A program made the position numbers and the translations under genes. Below, piece by piece: positions 35,101-49,607 of a stretch of 64,000 bases of DNA. The notes below the pieces were generated by a model, which made no database searches, was not told where the DNA came from, and saw only the letters and a list, made by a program, of their open reading frames with translations. Position 1 is the stretch's first letter, and each line of letters begins with the position of its first letter. The stretch is from NCBI GenBank assembly GCA_009823395.1, contig CM020514.1:11686466-11750465 (forward strand). Reading direction: 5' to 3'. Source of the DNA: Thamnaconus septentrionalis (Eukaryota > Chordata > Actinopteri > Tetraodontiformes > Monacanthidae).

Positions 35101-38100
35101 AAGATGGGAGTGAGATTACTCAGCAGGCACAAGTGAGATGCTTGCATACATCCAGTGGACCCCTGTTGGACCATTGGTCGGCTGTTGTAGACGTGAAGTG
35201 CAACATATAGCAATGTACCTGATCATATGAGTGCACATCGATCAAGCAGCCTGGTGGCCGTGAATGCAAACTGAGATTGCAGGATCTTTTAAATTGCCAG
35301 TTCAGTTACCAAAAACCAGTTGGACCATCCAGCCATCAATCTAAACAAGGAATTTACACGTTAACGTTGTCAAGTTGTGTAGACATTAGTCTGCAAGAGA
35401 TAAAACTGCTGGTGGAAAATTCTGCAAATTCACCACCAGGAAAGAAACTCCTTTTGTTCAATCTCTGCTCCATCTGCAGTGCTAATTTTAATTTGTCACA
35501 GCCGTCCTGAGCTGGAGTGTTCTATCGTGGCCTACTTCTTCCACCATCATGCCATCATGTCCCAGAACAGTTCGTCTCCCCCGTCAAGGATCAAACTAGT
35601 CAAAAACTGGGTGCAAACAGAACATTTATATGTCCATGGATCATCACAGTATGATTTTAAAATTTTTTTTTACCATCCCACCCACCTCTTCAAATGGGCT
35701 GGAAATGGTTGTGACGGCAGCATTAATCAACTGGGTGGAAGTGTGTTGGAGTGCCACCGGAGATCCTGGCACAGTCATAAAACTGGGACAGTGTCAGACC
35801 CTGCAGCCATGGCTTTCCCTTTTTCTCCATGAAAACAGCATTCTTTCATACATTAACCCCATTTCTCTCTTCATCTGCATGCTCCGCCCTTTTGTCTTTG
35901 CCCGCCCTCTGCATCGTTTTCCTTCGGCACCCAGTGCTGGCATGATTCCACAGGAGGGTGCCAGGAAGCCAAAGTTTTATATCTATAGTACATCCAAATT
36001 GACCACATATATGTATATTTTTATCTACAGTATATATTGCAGTAGATGCATGTGAATGCATTAATTAATGCAGAACATTTTTAAAATAAATAGGATTAAG
36101 CCTAACCAACATTGGCTTTTGTGGTGAGTTAACATAAATGTAAATGTACAAGGATGTATGTAAAGGAAAATGTAAAAGATTTTGATCATTTGAAGGAAGA
36201 AAAACTGCACAAAATTTTCTTCACATGTTACATGTTGCCTTAGGTGTTGGTGGTTTCTCATCTCATTTCATTCCAATGAGTTTTCAGCTTCATATTCACG
36301 ATTGCAACCCGGTTGGAAAGTAAGGACCGCCTAATAAGAATGCATCATTAATTCAACAGCAACTCATTATTGTTACGGCGATGGGAGTCCAATGTTTTGT
36401 TCCAGTTCTGGCTGCTCTTGTGTAACAGCGCCTGCAGATACAGTCAGATTTCACTAAATTCAACATCACAAGCGGGAGAAAGCAACAACAACCTCCGAAC
36501 ACAAAACCCACTTCCCCGTCTTTCATATCTTTTTGTATGTGTCGGAGCAAAAGTGTTTGCAGCAGCAGCAGCAGTTCGGAGCGCGCTGATTCCAGCTCAA
36601 ACTGGCAACAGCTCCGCGTTCGAGTGTGAGCGAAAGCAGACGACATCTTTGGCAGAACACTTTGCACTGTTCTGCATTTCAGCGTCGGCACCTACCAGGG
36701 AAATTTCCTTTTCAAGAGCACTCACCCTCCACACTCCCCCTCTTTCCCTCTCACTCTGTTTTACCAAATTGCCAGCGGTGTGAGAGAGAGAGTGCTGCCT
36801 TAACAAGCAGAGCCGATGCGGCGGTGATTACCTAATGCAGGCGGTGTGACAACAATCCCGCTGCGTTCCACATCGTTCGCACCTGTGGATGAGACGCTAT
36901 AAATAGCAGTGACGCCACCACCGTCCCCTCCAGGTTCACCCGCAGTCTCTTCGCATTTCTCCCGCTCGGGGGAAAAAAATAAACCTTTCCCACCTTTTCG
37001 TCCACACTTATACCATTATCGCCACGCAGCGAATCTGACAAAAATAAACCTGGAAGTGCCGCATGTCTAATTGCTCCATTTCTTTGCCTGGAAACCCGAG
37101 TTGTGCTGCAAGCTTCTGCAAAAGCATGAAATAGCTTTTGTAAGTGCTGCTGTACCCACGCAAGGGGCCTTGCAAAAAAGAAAGGGGGAAAAAAAATATA
37201 ATCTGCATTTTCTTGCACTTTTCCTAGCACTCCTCATGGTTATTCACGGTATCGCGGGTTAAAAAGAGGCAGGCGAGACAAAAAAAGACAACAATACTTT
37301 GGGAGATTTGACAGTGTAGTTCTTGGAGCCTCCTGTGTTTACGGAGCGCTGTGAAGGTGGCACATTGGAATGTGTCTCGCTAGCAAAAAACACCCACTTT
37401 GTCTCTCCATGGCACTTTTTTGCTTTTTTTCGCCCCTACATTTGCATTTTGGAAGTGCAGGCTTTCTTGCCACTGTGGGCTATATTTAAGGTGTGATGCA
37501 GCACAGCAGCAGAGTTTAAAGAATATTTGGAGGACGCTCCTCACCACCAACCATTCCTGGCAGACTTGGCCGTGACGGTACAGTACATTTCATCAGTAAT
37601 TAGCTAGCGGTGCCTTCCACTCAGTCCTAAATTTACCTTCTCCTGCATCAGTCTTTTTAGCTGAATCCCAGCGGGACTGTAGGAGCCTTTATCATTTTAG
37701 CTACATGTCAACATGATGAAAAGGGGATGAAAAAAAATGAATATAATATTCTTTTAAAGAGCAATACAAAAGAAATTAAAGTTTAACAGGCTACAATAGC
37801 AGCTGTCCTCTTTAATTGACTAAATACTCCTCTCCCTGTTTGCCTAATTGTTTTATTTCCTCTTTGTTCCCTGAACTCATTCTCTTCCTTTCCTCTCCCT
37901 CTGATTTTTGAGTGACACTACGATGCTCTTTTTATATCTGCTGAATTCAGCTGCTGCAGCTTTAGACACACACACACGCGCGCGCACACATAAAACAATG
38001 TCAGCGGGAAGACTCCTTCTGGCGGCCCACTCTTCCCTGCGTTGTATAATCTCGGCTGTATTAAAAGGGAGTGGGGGGGGAGGGGACCTTTGCAGTCACA

Positions 38101-40465
38101 CCTATTCAGTCACGCTCCCGCTCGCTCTTCTATCGCCACCAGAAAATTGAATTTCTCCCACTGTTGTTCTCTGTGATGTCCCCGTCCCAGATAAGTCACT
38201 CATGTCCCTCTGTGCATGTGGATGCACACAAACTTTTGCACGCACATAAGCAGTAGTTCCCAGCTCATGGGGGATTTTGGGAAGCCTACACTGTTGTGTT
38301 GTTTACACCGGCTAATAATCCTGATATTGGCACCAGAATTGAAAGTTCCCTAAATCCCTAAGTTATTTTAGGTATTCATTCTTTACAGAGCCCTTAGAAA
38401 GTGTTTGTGAGGCAAGACTTGGAAGGTGAATTGGATGAACTTTCTATGCATCGCATTCATAGCAGACCAGTCAGATGTGCCTCTGCCACTGTAGCCTAGG
38501 TAGCTACAGCCCAGAGGCTTTCTGTTGGCGTGAGGGGCAACACGAGAGCTGCACGTCGGCGCCCCACGGCAAGCCACAATGCGCTCTGAAAGTTTTCAAC
38601 TAAACTCTCGCCAAATTCAGTCGGGAATAGAGTGAAAACATCTGACATACCAAGAAAAATCTTGAATGCTGTGTTTTTGTTTTTCTTGCCGTGCAGCTGT
38701 GATAAAAACTCCCCCCAGCTGCGGCATCCACGCTAGTGTCGTTAGCAGGAGCGAGATTTGCTGTTACTTCTCGATTTTATTCCTCCTCTTCTGGGGCTTT
38801 TAAAAGCATCTTGCCGCCGTTGATTCCTGCTTCGCAAAGCCAATTGGTTCAATTTAGAGATGAACATTTTTTCAGTTTGTCAAGATGGACAAGCAGGGTT
38901 TCTGAGGTGAAATCCAGACCCTCTTTGCTTTATAGAAAAAATGACACTTGCACGTACTTTGCTTTGTCATGGATTTAATCATCTTGCATGAACTGAAATG
39001 CAGGACATGAGTTTAGACCGGAAGTCAGATTCATGATCTCAGTCATCACGGCCCTGCTAGCAGTCGTCTCTGCAACCCATTGGCCGAGAAGGAGAAGGCA
39101 TTAACTGTAGCAGCTGCCTGTGCCTGCATGAGACCAGGATGTCAGAAGTTGATACTACAGTCAGACTCTGCTCTGCCTCCAGCATTCAGCTGTTCCGCTG
39201 CATACAGTTATTACATAACCTTGATTCTCCTAGTAGGCCAGGGAAAAAAAAATATGTCACTGGTCATCTCATTACCCAAAGGGAACGCACACGGCTGTGT
39301 GTGTGCAGCAGCGGATCAGCGGTCACATGATGAAGGATCGTACAGAGTTCTGCTGCTGCCGTCAACACGCATCATTGTGTTGGATTTACACTTGATTGCC
39401 TGTGTATTGACGGTATGCCTTCAAGCCGCCATGGATGGTTCTAACAACGGCCCAATTGTAATTTTTACTTTTGCTGTTGTGTGAATCGGTGGCGTGACAT
39501 TTAGATGCCGTGGCGCGGCACGCTGAACAAAAGCAGGAGAAGCAGACAAAGAAAGTAATTGCGCCCGGGGAAAAACAAGAATGTCAACAGTGAACTGGGG
39601 AGGAGGTCGGCGGCGACCTCGCGGCACTACCTCTGGCTCAAGAGCCCACCTCATACGAAGGATGTTCTTTTGAGTAGAAAAGCCACTGGGATGCACAGCG
39701 GACAAGCGTACACGTCACTTGCCACACAAGATGCATGCCTTGCTGGATCACATGACCGTGCGTCCGGAGACCACAGACCTGGAGCTCAATGAAAAAGGAT
39801 ACAGTGCGGGTACACTGCTTGGCAAGTAACCCGACACACTTGACAGAGTTCTTCACAGATTCAAAGGTCAGATTCATAGGTTCCTAATGTCACTTGTGGG
39901 ACAGAACGTGCCAACGTGTTTCTGTTAGCACACAATGTTAGCTCTGGGGAATCTATGTTTCCAGCTTCCAGGGTTCCGCCCTGACTGAACCCCGGCTGGA
40001 GATCCCAAACATTTGACTGCTGATGGGTGCGCCAACGGGCAGCATGGGGCACCACATGATAGCTCCAAGAGGTTTTAGGCTCAAAATCTCAGCTGTCCAA
40101 AGATCCGGCAGGTTTCGCAAACAAGAGCAGAGTCAGTATAAACAGGGTGATTATGGTGGAATGTCTTAGGGTGTAAAACGGCCGATAATACTAGTAAATG
40201 TCGGCCGTTATCGCCTCCTCGTCGCCGTCTCAAAATCCTCTCAGGATTTTTTTTTCCTGAAACCCAGATTGTACATCTATCTTTTTTATGACTTCGTGTT
40301 TTCCCTTCTCTGGATTTTATGTCTTTTTAGCATATGGCGAAGGCACTTTGGCTGCATAGTCTCGCAATGATAAAGCAAAGAATTTCTGCTGACTGACATT
40401 CCTGCTTGCAGACAGGCTACATTCCCAGCCGCAAGCTGCACATGCCCTCGGAAATCTTTGCTTCC

Positions 40466-40534
40466 CTCTCGCTCTCTCTCACTCTCCCCCTCTCTCTCTC
40501 TCTCTCTCGCACACACACACACACACACACACAC
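40466..40534. repeat. Compound (CT)n(CA)n repeat
   Basis: Interrupted CT tract, then a CA run from about 40510. Same composition as 10001-10112. Confidence 0.92.
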
Positions 40535-42540
40535 GCCCTAGACAATGGTTTATGTCTCGCAGGAGGATATCTGGCATACACACACGCACACACACAGGGC
40601 TGATTGAGCAGTCTGTAACAACAGATGGCTGTGAACCCTGCAGATGTTTGTGTGCGCTGCTCTTGTCAATCGTGAATAAAGATCTCCTGTTTCTCATAAT
40701 TGAATCTTATGACTGCAATCTCATGATCCGCAGCTACACACGACTCTCACACATTGTCCTGTCGGTCGTCCCTGTTGTCTGCTAATATCACCTCTTTTTT
40801 CTTTTCCTTTCACACGGTGATCTATTGGCCACCAGTGATCCGTAAGTAGACAGGTGGGCCGGTCTGGCGTCCCACTGCTTCCTCTCAGACATGGTTGTGT
40901 GTGTCTGTCCATGAGACATTCGGAGCCAGACTGGTTTACGCTTTCAGGGTTGATGCTTCTCTCTATGTGGTATCTGAGCTGCCAATGTGTGTGTCTGTGT
41001 GTGTGTTTGACCTGCTGTCTACTGAGGTATTTCACAGGGCTGCCTGAGAAAAAAGCTTGGTGAAATATAATGAAACCAGACCCATTTCTGTCTTTATCCA
41101 CTTTGACCTAACCCTGGTAAGCCAGAACCCAGTGATTCACTTTGTGAATTCAGGTTGCACATGGGCCCGCAATTAAGTCCATTCACGATGTCGTTTGCTA
41201 ATCTCTGCGTATCTCCACGGCGGGCGTGTAGCGATGACTCATGGAGGAGCGGCGAGCAGCCGCTGCTTCCATAACAGTCAAGATTTCTGTTTCGAGATGC
41301 CCGAAAAAAAACATGCAGCTTTTAAAAGAGAAGCAGCGGCCGAAAAGCCCTGAACATCTTTCACTGGGACCCGATCCTCCACGGCGGTGCAGAAGAAGAA
41401 TCAGTTCATGTCAGGGGAGGAATTCAGGTCGTCACGTTCCATTCGCCTGATTGGTTGCGTGTTTATCCACTTGTTTGCAGAGGCGGTTATGTCGATGTCT
41501 GTCGGCGCCACCAGCCGACATGGATCGCAGTTGCGAACTGCGATCTATCCTGGCTCTGTCGGGGCTGCTTTGACAGATTTTGGATTTCCTGCTGGTCAGA
41601 AACAGAGCATGTCTTGGGAATTTATTGTCCAGACACAGTTCAGTCAAGCTCCAGTGTCAGTTTTGTATGTCTGCAAACTCCCCGCCTGTCAGTGTCCACT
41701 AATCAGTGTTTAGTCAGGGGTTTAAATAATGATGACAAAAATGAAAGAAATCAGTTAGAAATATTTGTAAATGTTCAACTAAAGAAGCGTTTTAAGATGC
41801 ATTTGTCTTTAAAATAATTGAATGTTTTGGAAACGTTCCTTTGTGGCAGCCCAGTAAAAGTGATGAAGAAAGAACATATTTTTCTGGCCAAAGGTGACAT
41901 TGTTTAAAATGAATTCACTCCAAGAGTTATTGGAATATAGTTACTGGATGCATTTAATGTTTTTCTTTTTAAGTCAGCAAATTAATTTTGCTTAACAGCC
42001 CTGGTGTACAGATAACAATTGTATTAAACAGATGTCCTCAAAACTTAATTAATAACATCATTATTTAAACAAATCTGCCGCTTGTCTACATCCATTTAGT
42101 CATTTGTAGAATTATTCTGGGATGCAGTGGAACACAGAGTGCAAAGTAGGTAACTGGAGAGAGAAAAGAGGCACATTTCAAGTCTTGCCGTGGCAGCGAA
42201 GCCGAGTTCACTTCTACTTAATCTGACTCAGATTTGCTTCGTTGCTGCCACGTGTGTTCTTACGCACTTCGCCACAGTCAAGACGACAAGTCGAGTGTAA
42301 TCCGGTTCGGTATAACTCACTAATTCAATAAAAATCAGTTTCAGGGGAGAATCGTCCATTTCTGTTTGCTATAATCCCGCTTCAATCCGGTATAATCTGG
42401 TTTTCGAGCGACGCAGTTCGCACCGGGAGGATGTGAATGTGTTCTCAGTCCCTGTGGGTCACATATCCTCTCTCGCTTCCTCTCTCTATCTCTGCGTGAA
42501 TGATCTTATGATTGCACCGCCAAGTAGACAGATGGATGAA

Positions 42541-42570
42541 GGTGTGTGTGTGTGTGTGTGTGTGTGTGCA
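42541..42570. repeat. (GT)n microsatellite
   Basis: Perfect GT run of about 28 bp. Confidence 0.92.
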
Positions 42571-43289
42571 TGCACGCACACGCCCAGCATGTGTCCGTCT
42601 GGACCAGCAGTAGACTCGACTTGCTTCACTGGTTCGTTGGTTTGGCTTCAAGTTTTACCCCCTCGCTCTATTTAGAACTCTCAGACTGCTTTCACACTTT
42701 ATTTTTTTTCCCCGTCCGTCCGTCCGCGGTCTGTCTTCTGAGGACGCGACCACAGTATCACATGGCGCCAGCCGTGATCTAACCATGTGCAGAGAGAACT
42801 TGTGTGATGTCACATGCGACAGGCTTAGTTAGCCTTTCATTAATGGTGTTTAATTAATTTTACTGCTCAACAGTGCCAGTGTTCAGAAAATTAGCTTGTT
42901 GATGGTCAGTGAACAGCGTAACATCCCTTTATTTACACTTAGTAAAATGCAAGAATCAGTAGCAAATGAGACAGTGAATTTCTGAACTTCACTGATCAAT
43001 TATTTAACAGATGTAACACAAACAATGAACCCTTGATTTCAGAGGACAGTGCAAAAGTGTGTTGGCCAAACTACATCTGTGCACACTGAATAGACTTCTC
43101 CAGGCAAAAACTTTAGCTAGTGAACATCTGGAGTCAATAGATGTTCCATCCATATTGGAAAAATCCACCCGACGACATCCAACACTCGTCTCTTTGGCAC
43201 AAATTCTTCTTTTTCCTCCTCTGGTTTCTGAAAGTTTGTCTTCTATGTGATATAAATGACATCTCGTCGTATATACACACACATTGTTT

Positions 43290-43345
43290 GCTCAAGGTTC
43301 AAGGTAGCTTTATTGTCGATACTACAATATACAGAGCATTGTTTT
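43290..43345 (-). mobile_element. Possible 3' tail of a fish non-LTR retroposon
   Basis: The minus strand reads GACAATAAAGCTACCTTGAA then CCTTGA, the kind of ending (ACAATAAAG plus short CTTGAA repeats) common in fish LINE or SINE tails. An A-run on the same strand (about 43340-43357) lies just upstream. No coding part is preserved. This is from memory of repeat tails, not an alignment. Confidence 0.45.
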
Positions 43346-43692
43346 TTTTTTTTTTTACTCAGCAGCCCACGGTGTAAGGACAGAGTAAAAAAGTACTCAA
43401 AGTATAAAAGTATAAACCACGTCATTGTGCAAATATCTGTTTGTTTTGGTTTGTTTTGCACGGGACCGCATCTGTGCACTCCTTTTGGTGGCTCTTCTCC
43501 AATACTCCAGTGGGTGGAGGGGAAAGATCTCGAATCTGAGTTTGAGGCTCTCAGTCATTGAGCGAAACCTCGGTGTTGGCGTCTTGCCTTCGCGCTGCTT
43601 TGGACAGCCCACGTTTTAACCAGTGCAGGTGCAAAACGAGAGCCAGGGTTCCTTTAAGGTTGGGAATCCGTGACCTGAACTCGCCCTGCTCG

Positions 43693-43702
43693 TCTCTCTC
43701 TG

Positions 43703-43743
<41 letters not shown>

Positions 43744-43771
43744 TTCTCTCTCCCTCTCTCTCTCTCGCTCT
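43693..43771. repeat. (CT)n-rich pyrimidine tract
   Basis: CT run of about 80 bp with a few A, G and C interruptions. Confidence 0.93.
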
Positions 43772-46700
43772 CTCCCTGCTCCTTCTCTCCTTCTGGAGCC
43801 TCGCAGCTGCTCGCAGCCGTCCTGCGGCCATGATGTCAACAAGCAGCTGCAGCATAGTGATGACATCAACATGCCACCCGTGGCTCCCCACCTGACGGAC
43901 ACACACATGGCAGCGACCTCAGATACACATACACACACACGCTGGTATTTACCTGCACTCTCAGTCTTACGGCTACTTATTTTCACGGTACATCACAACC
44001 TTTTCTCTTTTATAAGTCTTGTCCTTGCAAATGTGAAATGATGGCAGAAGAGCTGTTTGCCGTTGCTTTGGGGATTTTTTTCTGTTTTGTTTGAAACCAC
44101 CTCCTGTCATCGGTCATCAAGACGCCTTCGAAACAACAGAAAATGATGACAAACGGATACAAAAGACTCAACACAATGAGCGAGGGGAGCGAAACTAACA
44201 AAAAGCGAGCGGCACAATGCAGCTGTGCGCTTCTGTCACCCTTCCCGTTGCTATTTCGGTCTCCGGGTTGACTCGCGCTGGCGGAGCGTGCTCATTTCCT
44301 CACATCTGTCGCCCCACTTGAGCCGCTAAACTCGGTCGCCTCCAGTCCCCACAAACGACAAGCCTGCAGTTGGAAACAACAACAAGCGGGGATTTAGAGG
44401 TTGGAAGAGAAGAGACGAAACGACGCGATCCTCGCACGGCCTGGGTTCAGGAACAGAGAGTCTGGTCCTCACAGGTCTGACGGATTCCAGCTGTGAGTGA
44501 TGTGATGTGAAGGAGCGTCATCGGTCAATCAGACATCCGAGAGGACGCAAGAGAGAATTTGACTTCAGTGTGTTTGATGAATTGAATGAACTTTGGGTTT
44601 CAGAATAGTCCCTCTTGCCTGTTACATCAACCAGTCGCAGGCATCTTTCCATTTTTATTTTCCAAAGAGCTCTCGGTTATGCAAGTAAATGCAAGACTTA
44701 AGTCCTGGACCTTCATGCACAGGACTCCTTTCGTACTCTGAAACCACCCTCTCTCTCCGGCCATGTTTTAGGTTCTTCTATGCAGTTAAATATCCACCAA
44801 GTTTGTTTTTTTTATATTTCAATTGCTGACACTGACGACGGCATCCAGCTGAGGTGATGTTACCCTCCAAGACTGCTGACAACGTAATTGGCCGTCTCGT
44901 GTCGGGGTTGTTACTCGAGTGGCGGCGAATTCAGTATCCTTATCCCCTTCAGCATCGGAGACGCAGTTTTTCCCACCGTTCATCCATTTCAATTTCCATG
45001 TCCCTTTTTTTTTTCTTGCTGGGGCAGATTTAACCGGAGCCCAAAGAAATTTCTTGAGCGCTCGGCGGCACGACAACATTGAGGACTAACTCACAAATCA
45101 CACTTGCAGCCGTGCATCTCTCAGCAATCCCTCACGAGTGGCGCACACAGAGCTTCCTGTAGTCTTAATTAGTGACACTACCCTGCACTGCACTGCACTG
45201 CAACAAAGGCAGCCGCCTCAGCGCCGGCCACGGCTACGAGATAATTAGGGAGGTGAACTTTTCTCACCGCCTTGTTAGATGTGTTTGGGGTAAAAAAAAA
45301 AAGAAAAATAAATAAAAAGAAAAGGAAGCTGCAGTCATGAGATCCTCTGGCTGCCCCGCTGATCTCCGGTCAGGAGGCTGCATTTTAATTCCAAGCTTTT
45401 TCTCTGGATTGAGTGTGTGCGGGTGAACCCGCATCACGGGAGTTGATTGGAAAGGCATCCTTCCTTCAACCATCTGCCCGCCGCCAGCTGACACCCCAGC
45501 CTGCTCCTTCCCTCTCTCTTTTCTACACACTTCACTCCAGGCTCATGCGTCTTCCACTTCAACCCCCTTCACACTTTCTCCAGGAAATGTTCCCTTTACG
45601 CCTCTAATTTTTTCTCCTTTTTTCCATAGGATGTGTGCACATACTGCTGCAGCTCCGTTACAGTATGGATGCAGTGTGTGTGATTTGGCCCCCAGCCCAG
45701 ACTAACTTTGCAGAAAGGCTTCAGATTTTCACTTTTGGCGTCGGAGTGAGCGTGACTGAGAGCGGTGGAAAGAGATCAGGAGGGATTTCTGTCCTTGCTG
45801 CGTGAACATGAAGAGAAGCGCTTTCAGAACACAACCTTCTCGCCGTGTTTCTCCTTATTTTTCCGACTGTTTTCTTTCTTTTCAATCCGCAAATGCATGA
45901 ATTAATCATTCAAACTTGAATGAATCTCATTCTACTTGTGTTGTTTTAATCTGTAACCATCGAGGTTATTTAAAAGCACTGGCTTCACCCAAATTCAGAC
46001 GAGTAGTCCTTGGCGCTTTCTTGCAGAAGAGCTTTTTGCATAAAATATCTGCAAAGTTCTTTTTTGGCAAACTTTGATCTGGAAAAGGAAATGTCAACAC
46101 ATTAAACAAGAAGAGTGAAAATGATGTGAAAATAAACCCGCTTTGAGCCAACAAAGAAAGTCGGCACAAAAAATCTCGTCCATGTATATTCACATGCATA
46201 TTTTGTAAATATTAATTCTTAAATTAATGATTAATGGTTCGTGGCAATAAAGAAAACACACTTCCTTCTCCTCTTTGCTGTGTGCACACATAAACAAAAT
46301 CTCATCAATGTTTCTGTTTTGGTCCTTCCTTCAAACTTAACAGTTACCCTGATTAATATCCAAAAGTAGCTCAGTATCACCACTTTAATCACATGCGCTT
46401 TAATCATGTATTCTTTTCCATTCACGGATCCCTATTATCTCCTCCCTTTTAAATTCAGCCTGCTATCAAATTAATTTCTCCCTTCTTTACACCTATTTAA
46501 GCTCCGTTGCTCCGACCCCCTTATCAGGTTTCTCCAATTAACCAGGACACTTATCGAGCTCCGCGTCTCTCGAAAGATACATTTCATTCGCGGATTTGAT
46601 GCCTTTAGCGCTTTTTGCTACGAACCAGCTACGGTCCGAACGGCCTGCGGTCGACGGAGGGCCGTCCTGCGCACCGGCCGACTCACTCGCACCACAGAGC

Positions 46701-49026
46701 TGCGGGCCACACTACCTGACTGTGTAAAAATTTAAAATAGAGCAGAAGCCGGGGTTAACTGGCTACCGACGAGCTCAACTTGACACGCGGCGCTTCCAAT
46801 CCACTGCGGGGCCCCTCATTTTTTTTCATAATGCAGTTTATTTTTACCAGCCTGCACTCGTCCCTAATAGGCGGCAATTAGCCGCGCTTGAAGTGGATTG
46901 CCGTGTCAGTCAAAGCGCTTCCGCTGCCGAGGCTGCGTTAGCGCGGCGAGATGGAGTTTTTCAAAGCCCCAGAGTGGGAATGCCTTCGCTGGGTTACACT
47001 GCCTCTCCAGCGGCATGGTGTTTTTTTGTTTGTTTTTTTAGGAAGTGTGTAAACCGCGGAGAATCGCACTGCTTCGTATCAACAGGACAGACTTGGTCCA
47101 GAAATAGTGTTTTGTCGGTTGAATTGATTTGCCTGTTAGCCGCGGGTGAAGCCGCAGGTTAGCCGGCACTTCCAGGGAAACGACCCCGTGTTTGCGAGGA
47201 GCGTCCGAGGACGGTCTTTGGTTTTCAGCGTCTCTTTATCGGCAATCGGGGCACGATCGTGACTGTAGGGGGATGGAGGTGGGGTGGGAGGGTGAAATGG
47301 GACGGAGACTCAGCCTCAGACCGCCGTCACTCTGCAGATCAGATGAGACGCAACGGTTTGTGCGAGTGGTTCAGCCTCTCAAAGACGGAGGGCTTCGGGG
47401 GAGGAGGGAGGGGGAAAGGGGGGGGGGCGAGCCGCTGACAGCTGCATGCGGGACGAGCGAGGGCGAGGGAGAGTGTCGGAGGATCAGATTTCTCTCTCCG
47501 TCTCCCTCCATCAGTGAGATCTGACCCGCAGTGGCCCGCTACATCTGTGCTGCTTGCCTCCGCATCTTGGCCGCCACCGTCGCTCCCCCCCCCCCCCCGT
47601 TTCATTTGCTCACGACTCCCCTCCCCACCCCCCACACACACCCACTCCCCCTCGCATCTCTCTTTCTGCCGCTCATTTGGCCCACATCCCAGTCGCACTC
47701 CTCTACGGCGTGTGTGTGTACGGGCACGCGCGTGCGTGTGTGTGTGTATTTCAGAAGGATCATTTCCATGTTCGGTGTTTGCCAAAATAAAGGTTTAATC
47801 TCCTTTGCAAAGAATTAAAACCTATGCGCTGCACACACATACGCCGAGTTAATCCGCTTCTTGTCTCCACCAAATCCATCTATTTTAGGAGGCAGAAACT
47901 CAACATTCATTGGCGGGGTGGGAGAGATTTTAACAGGGCTGATGGACGACTTCAACAGCAGCGCCTCGTGAGGTGTTGCAGTCGTCACAAAATCCTTTTC
48001 GGGTCAGTTGGAGCAGATCTGAGAAGTGTCGTCAAAGTGTTTGCAACCTGCAGGTCGTGGCTTCATTAGATCTAGAGAGGTCATAGGTCAGGCTGGGTTT
48101 GGATGACTGGCCTGAGCGCGCGCACACGTGTGTGTGTGTCTGCATAGCAGCTTGCATTGGTTTAACCTTGATCCTCAATCTCACTCATCCTCTTTTGTTC
48201 CCTTATAAAAATCCAGAAAAAGTCAATTTGCTTGGAGAATAAAATGGGGGAAAAAGTCCAGGAAATAAATTAGCGACACCAAACTTCATGTCATCGCGTT
48301 TCCATAAAACCTGCACAACCAAAATGCTTTTTTTTCCCCCTTTGCTCCCCTCCGTCACATTGATCTGATTCAATGCAGTGATGTGATGTGATTCTGAGGC
48401 CGGCTCTGGGAAAAAGAAGTGGGGAAAAAAATAGGCAAATACCATAAATATTTGATGATGGACATATATAATTTAACTCCCCATGTGATGAAATATGCAT
48501 CGTCTGGTGGGATTTGATGAATATTTGTCTTTGTTACTGATAGTGCTACCCGTATCCAGCCGCCGCACCACTTCCTGCGTCCATGTGCGCCGGGAGGAAA
48601 TGATAAAATAACATTAGCTACAAACAGAATACGGGCGTAAGAACCCGGCGCCCATCCATAAAGTAATAGAATTACTGGTGTCTTCCTGAGAGCAGCAATT
48701 TGTATTTATACAAGAAGACATTCGTGTTAAAAAATAAATGATAAGGAAATCCACTTCTAATTATGTCTGTTTTGTGTTTCCGTCCACTTTATTTAATCTT
48801 CTTATATCAGAGAGCCCATTTTCTCCCAAGTGAGGGATCACAAAATCCAATTCATGGAGGTTAATTGATTTGTTCTTTGACCACAGAGGGGTCAAAAATA
48901 AAAGAAAAATACCCTGTGGAGATCTGAAGTGACGGGATCTGATAGAGCTGTGAAGACACAGTCGAGAAATCAGCTCAGTGAAGCAGCTGAGCACCGGGGA
49001 GGACTGAGGAAGCCCAACAGCTGAGA

Positions 49027-49052
49027 GACACACACACACACACACACACACA
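49027..49052. repeat. (AC)n microsatellite
   Basis: Perfect 26-bp AC run. Confidence 0.93.
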
Positions 49053-49553
49053 TATATCCGAGTGTACAGTCTGCTAATGGTTCGGGGTTATTGACAGGTC
49101 AAGATGAGTCGGGGGGCGGGGGGTGGGGGGCGGTTCAGGGTCGGTGAGTCATTTTTGTTTTGCGAGAGATTACTGTACGTGCGGCGGGCGCGTGTCTGCG
49201 CCACCGTCACGTGTCTCCCTCCCCCTGTCAGTCGGCGAACAATGCTGCATATTGTATGTTGCCGAGCGCTCGCCAGCCTTTTGTGAGGCCGACAGGCCGA
49301 CCGGCCGTCCGCCCGTCTAATGTGCCACCTGATCCAGAACACCACCCCCGACACCTCCCCCCTCCCCCGAAGTCATTACATGCTGCTACCGAATACCCCT
49401 CCAACACTCTCCAACACCCTACCCTCGCCCTTAGCGGCGGGGGTAGGATGTTGGGCGGGGGTCGAGGACACACGTGACAGAAGGGGCCACACACACACAC
49501 ACACTCACACACGTCAAGTCAGTTATTAGGCAGCTGTTACTGTCAAAGGCCCC

Positions 49554-49555
<2 letters not shown>

Positions 49556-49603
<48 letters not shown>
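49556..49603. repeat. (AC)n microsatellite
   Basis: Perfect 48-bp CA run; a shorter one lies at 49488-49503. Confidence 0.95.

Positions 49604-49607
<4 letters not shown>

Larger units (their letters stand above)
23083..43000 (+). other. sh3rf3: sh3rf3 intron 1, proximal part
   Basis: No exon with SH3-domain sequence is visible on the plus strand, and no gene is recognised on either strand. Contents are microsatellites (listed separately), a diverged copy of an inverted-repeat element (25710-25857), CpG-rich patches near 25200-25480 and 29570-29900, and otherwise unique sequence. Mammalian SH3RF3 also has a very long first intron, which fits the absence of exon 2. Confidence 0.75.
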
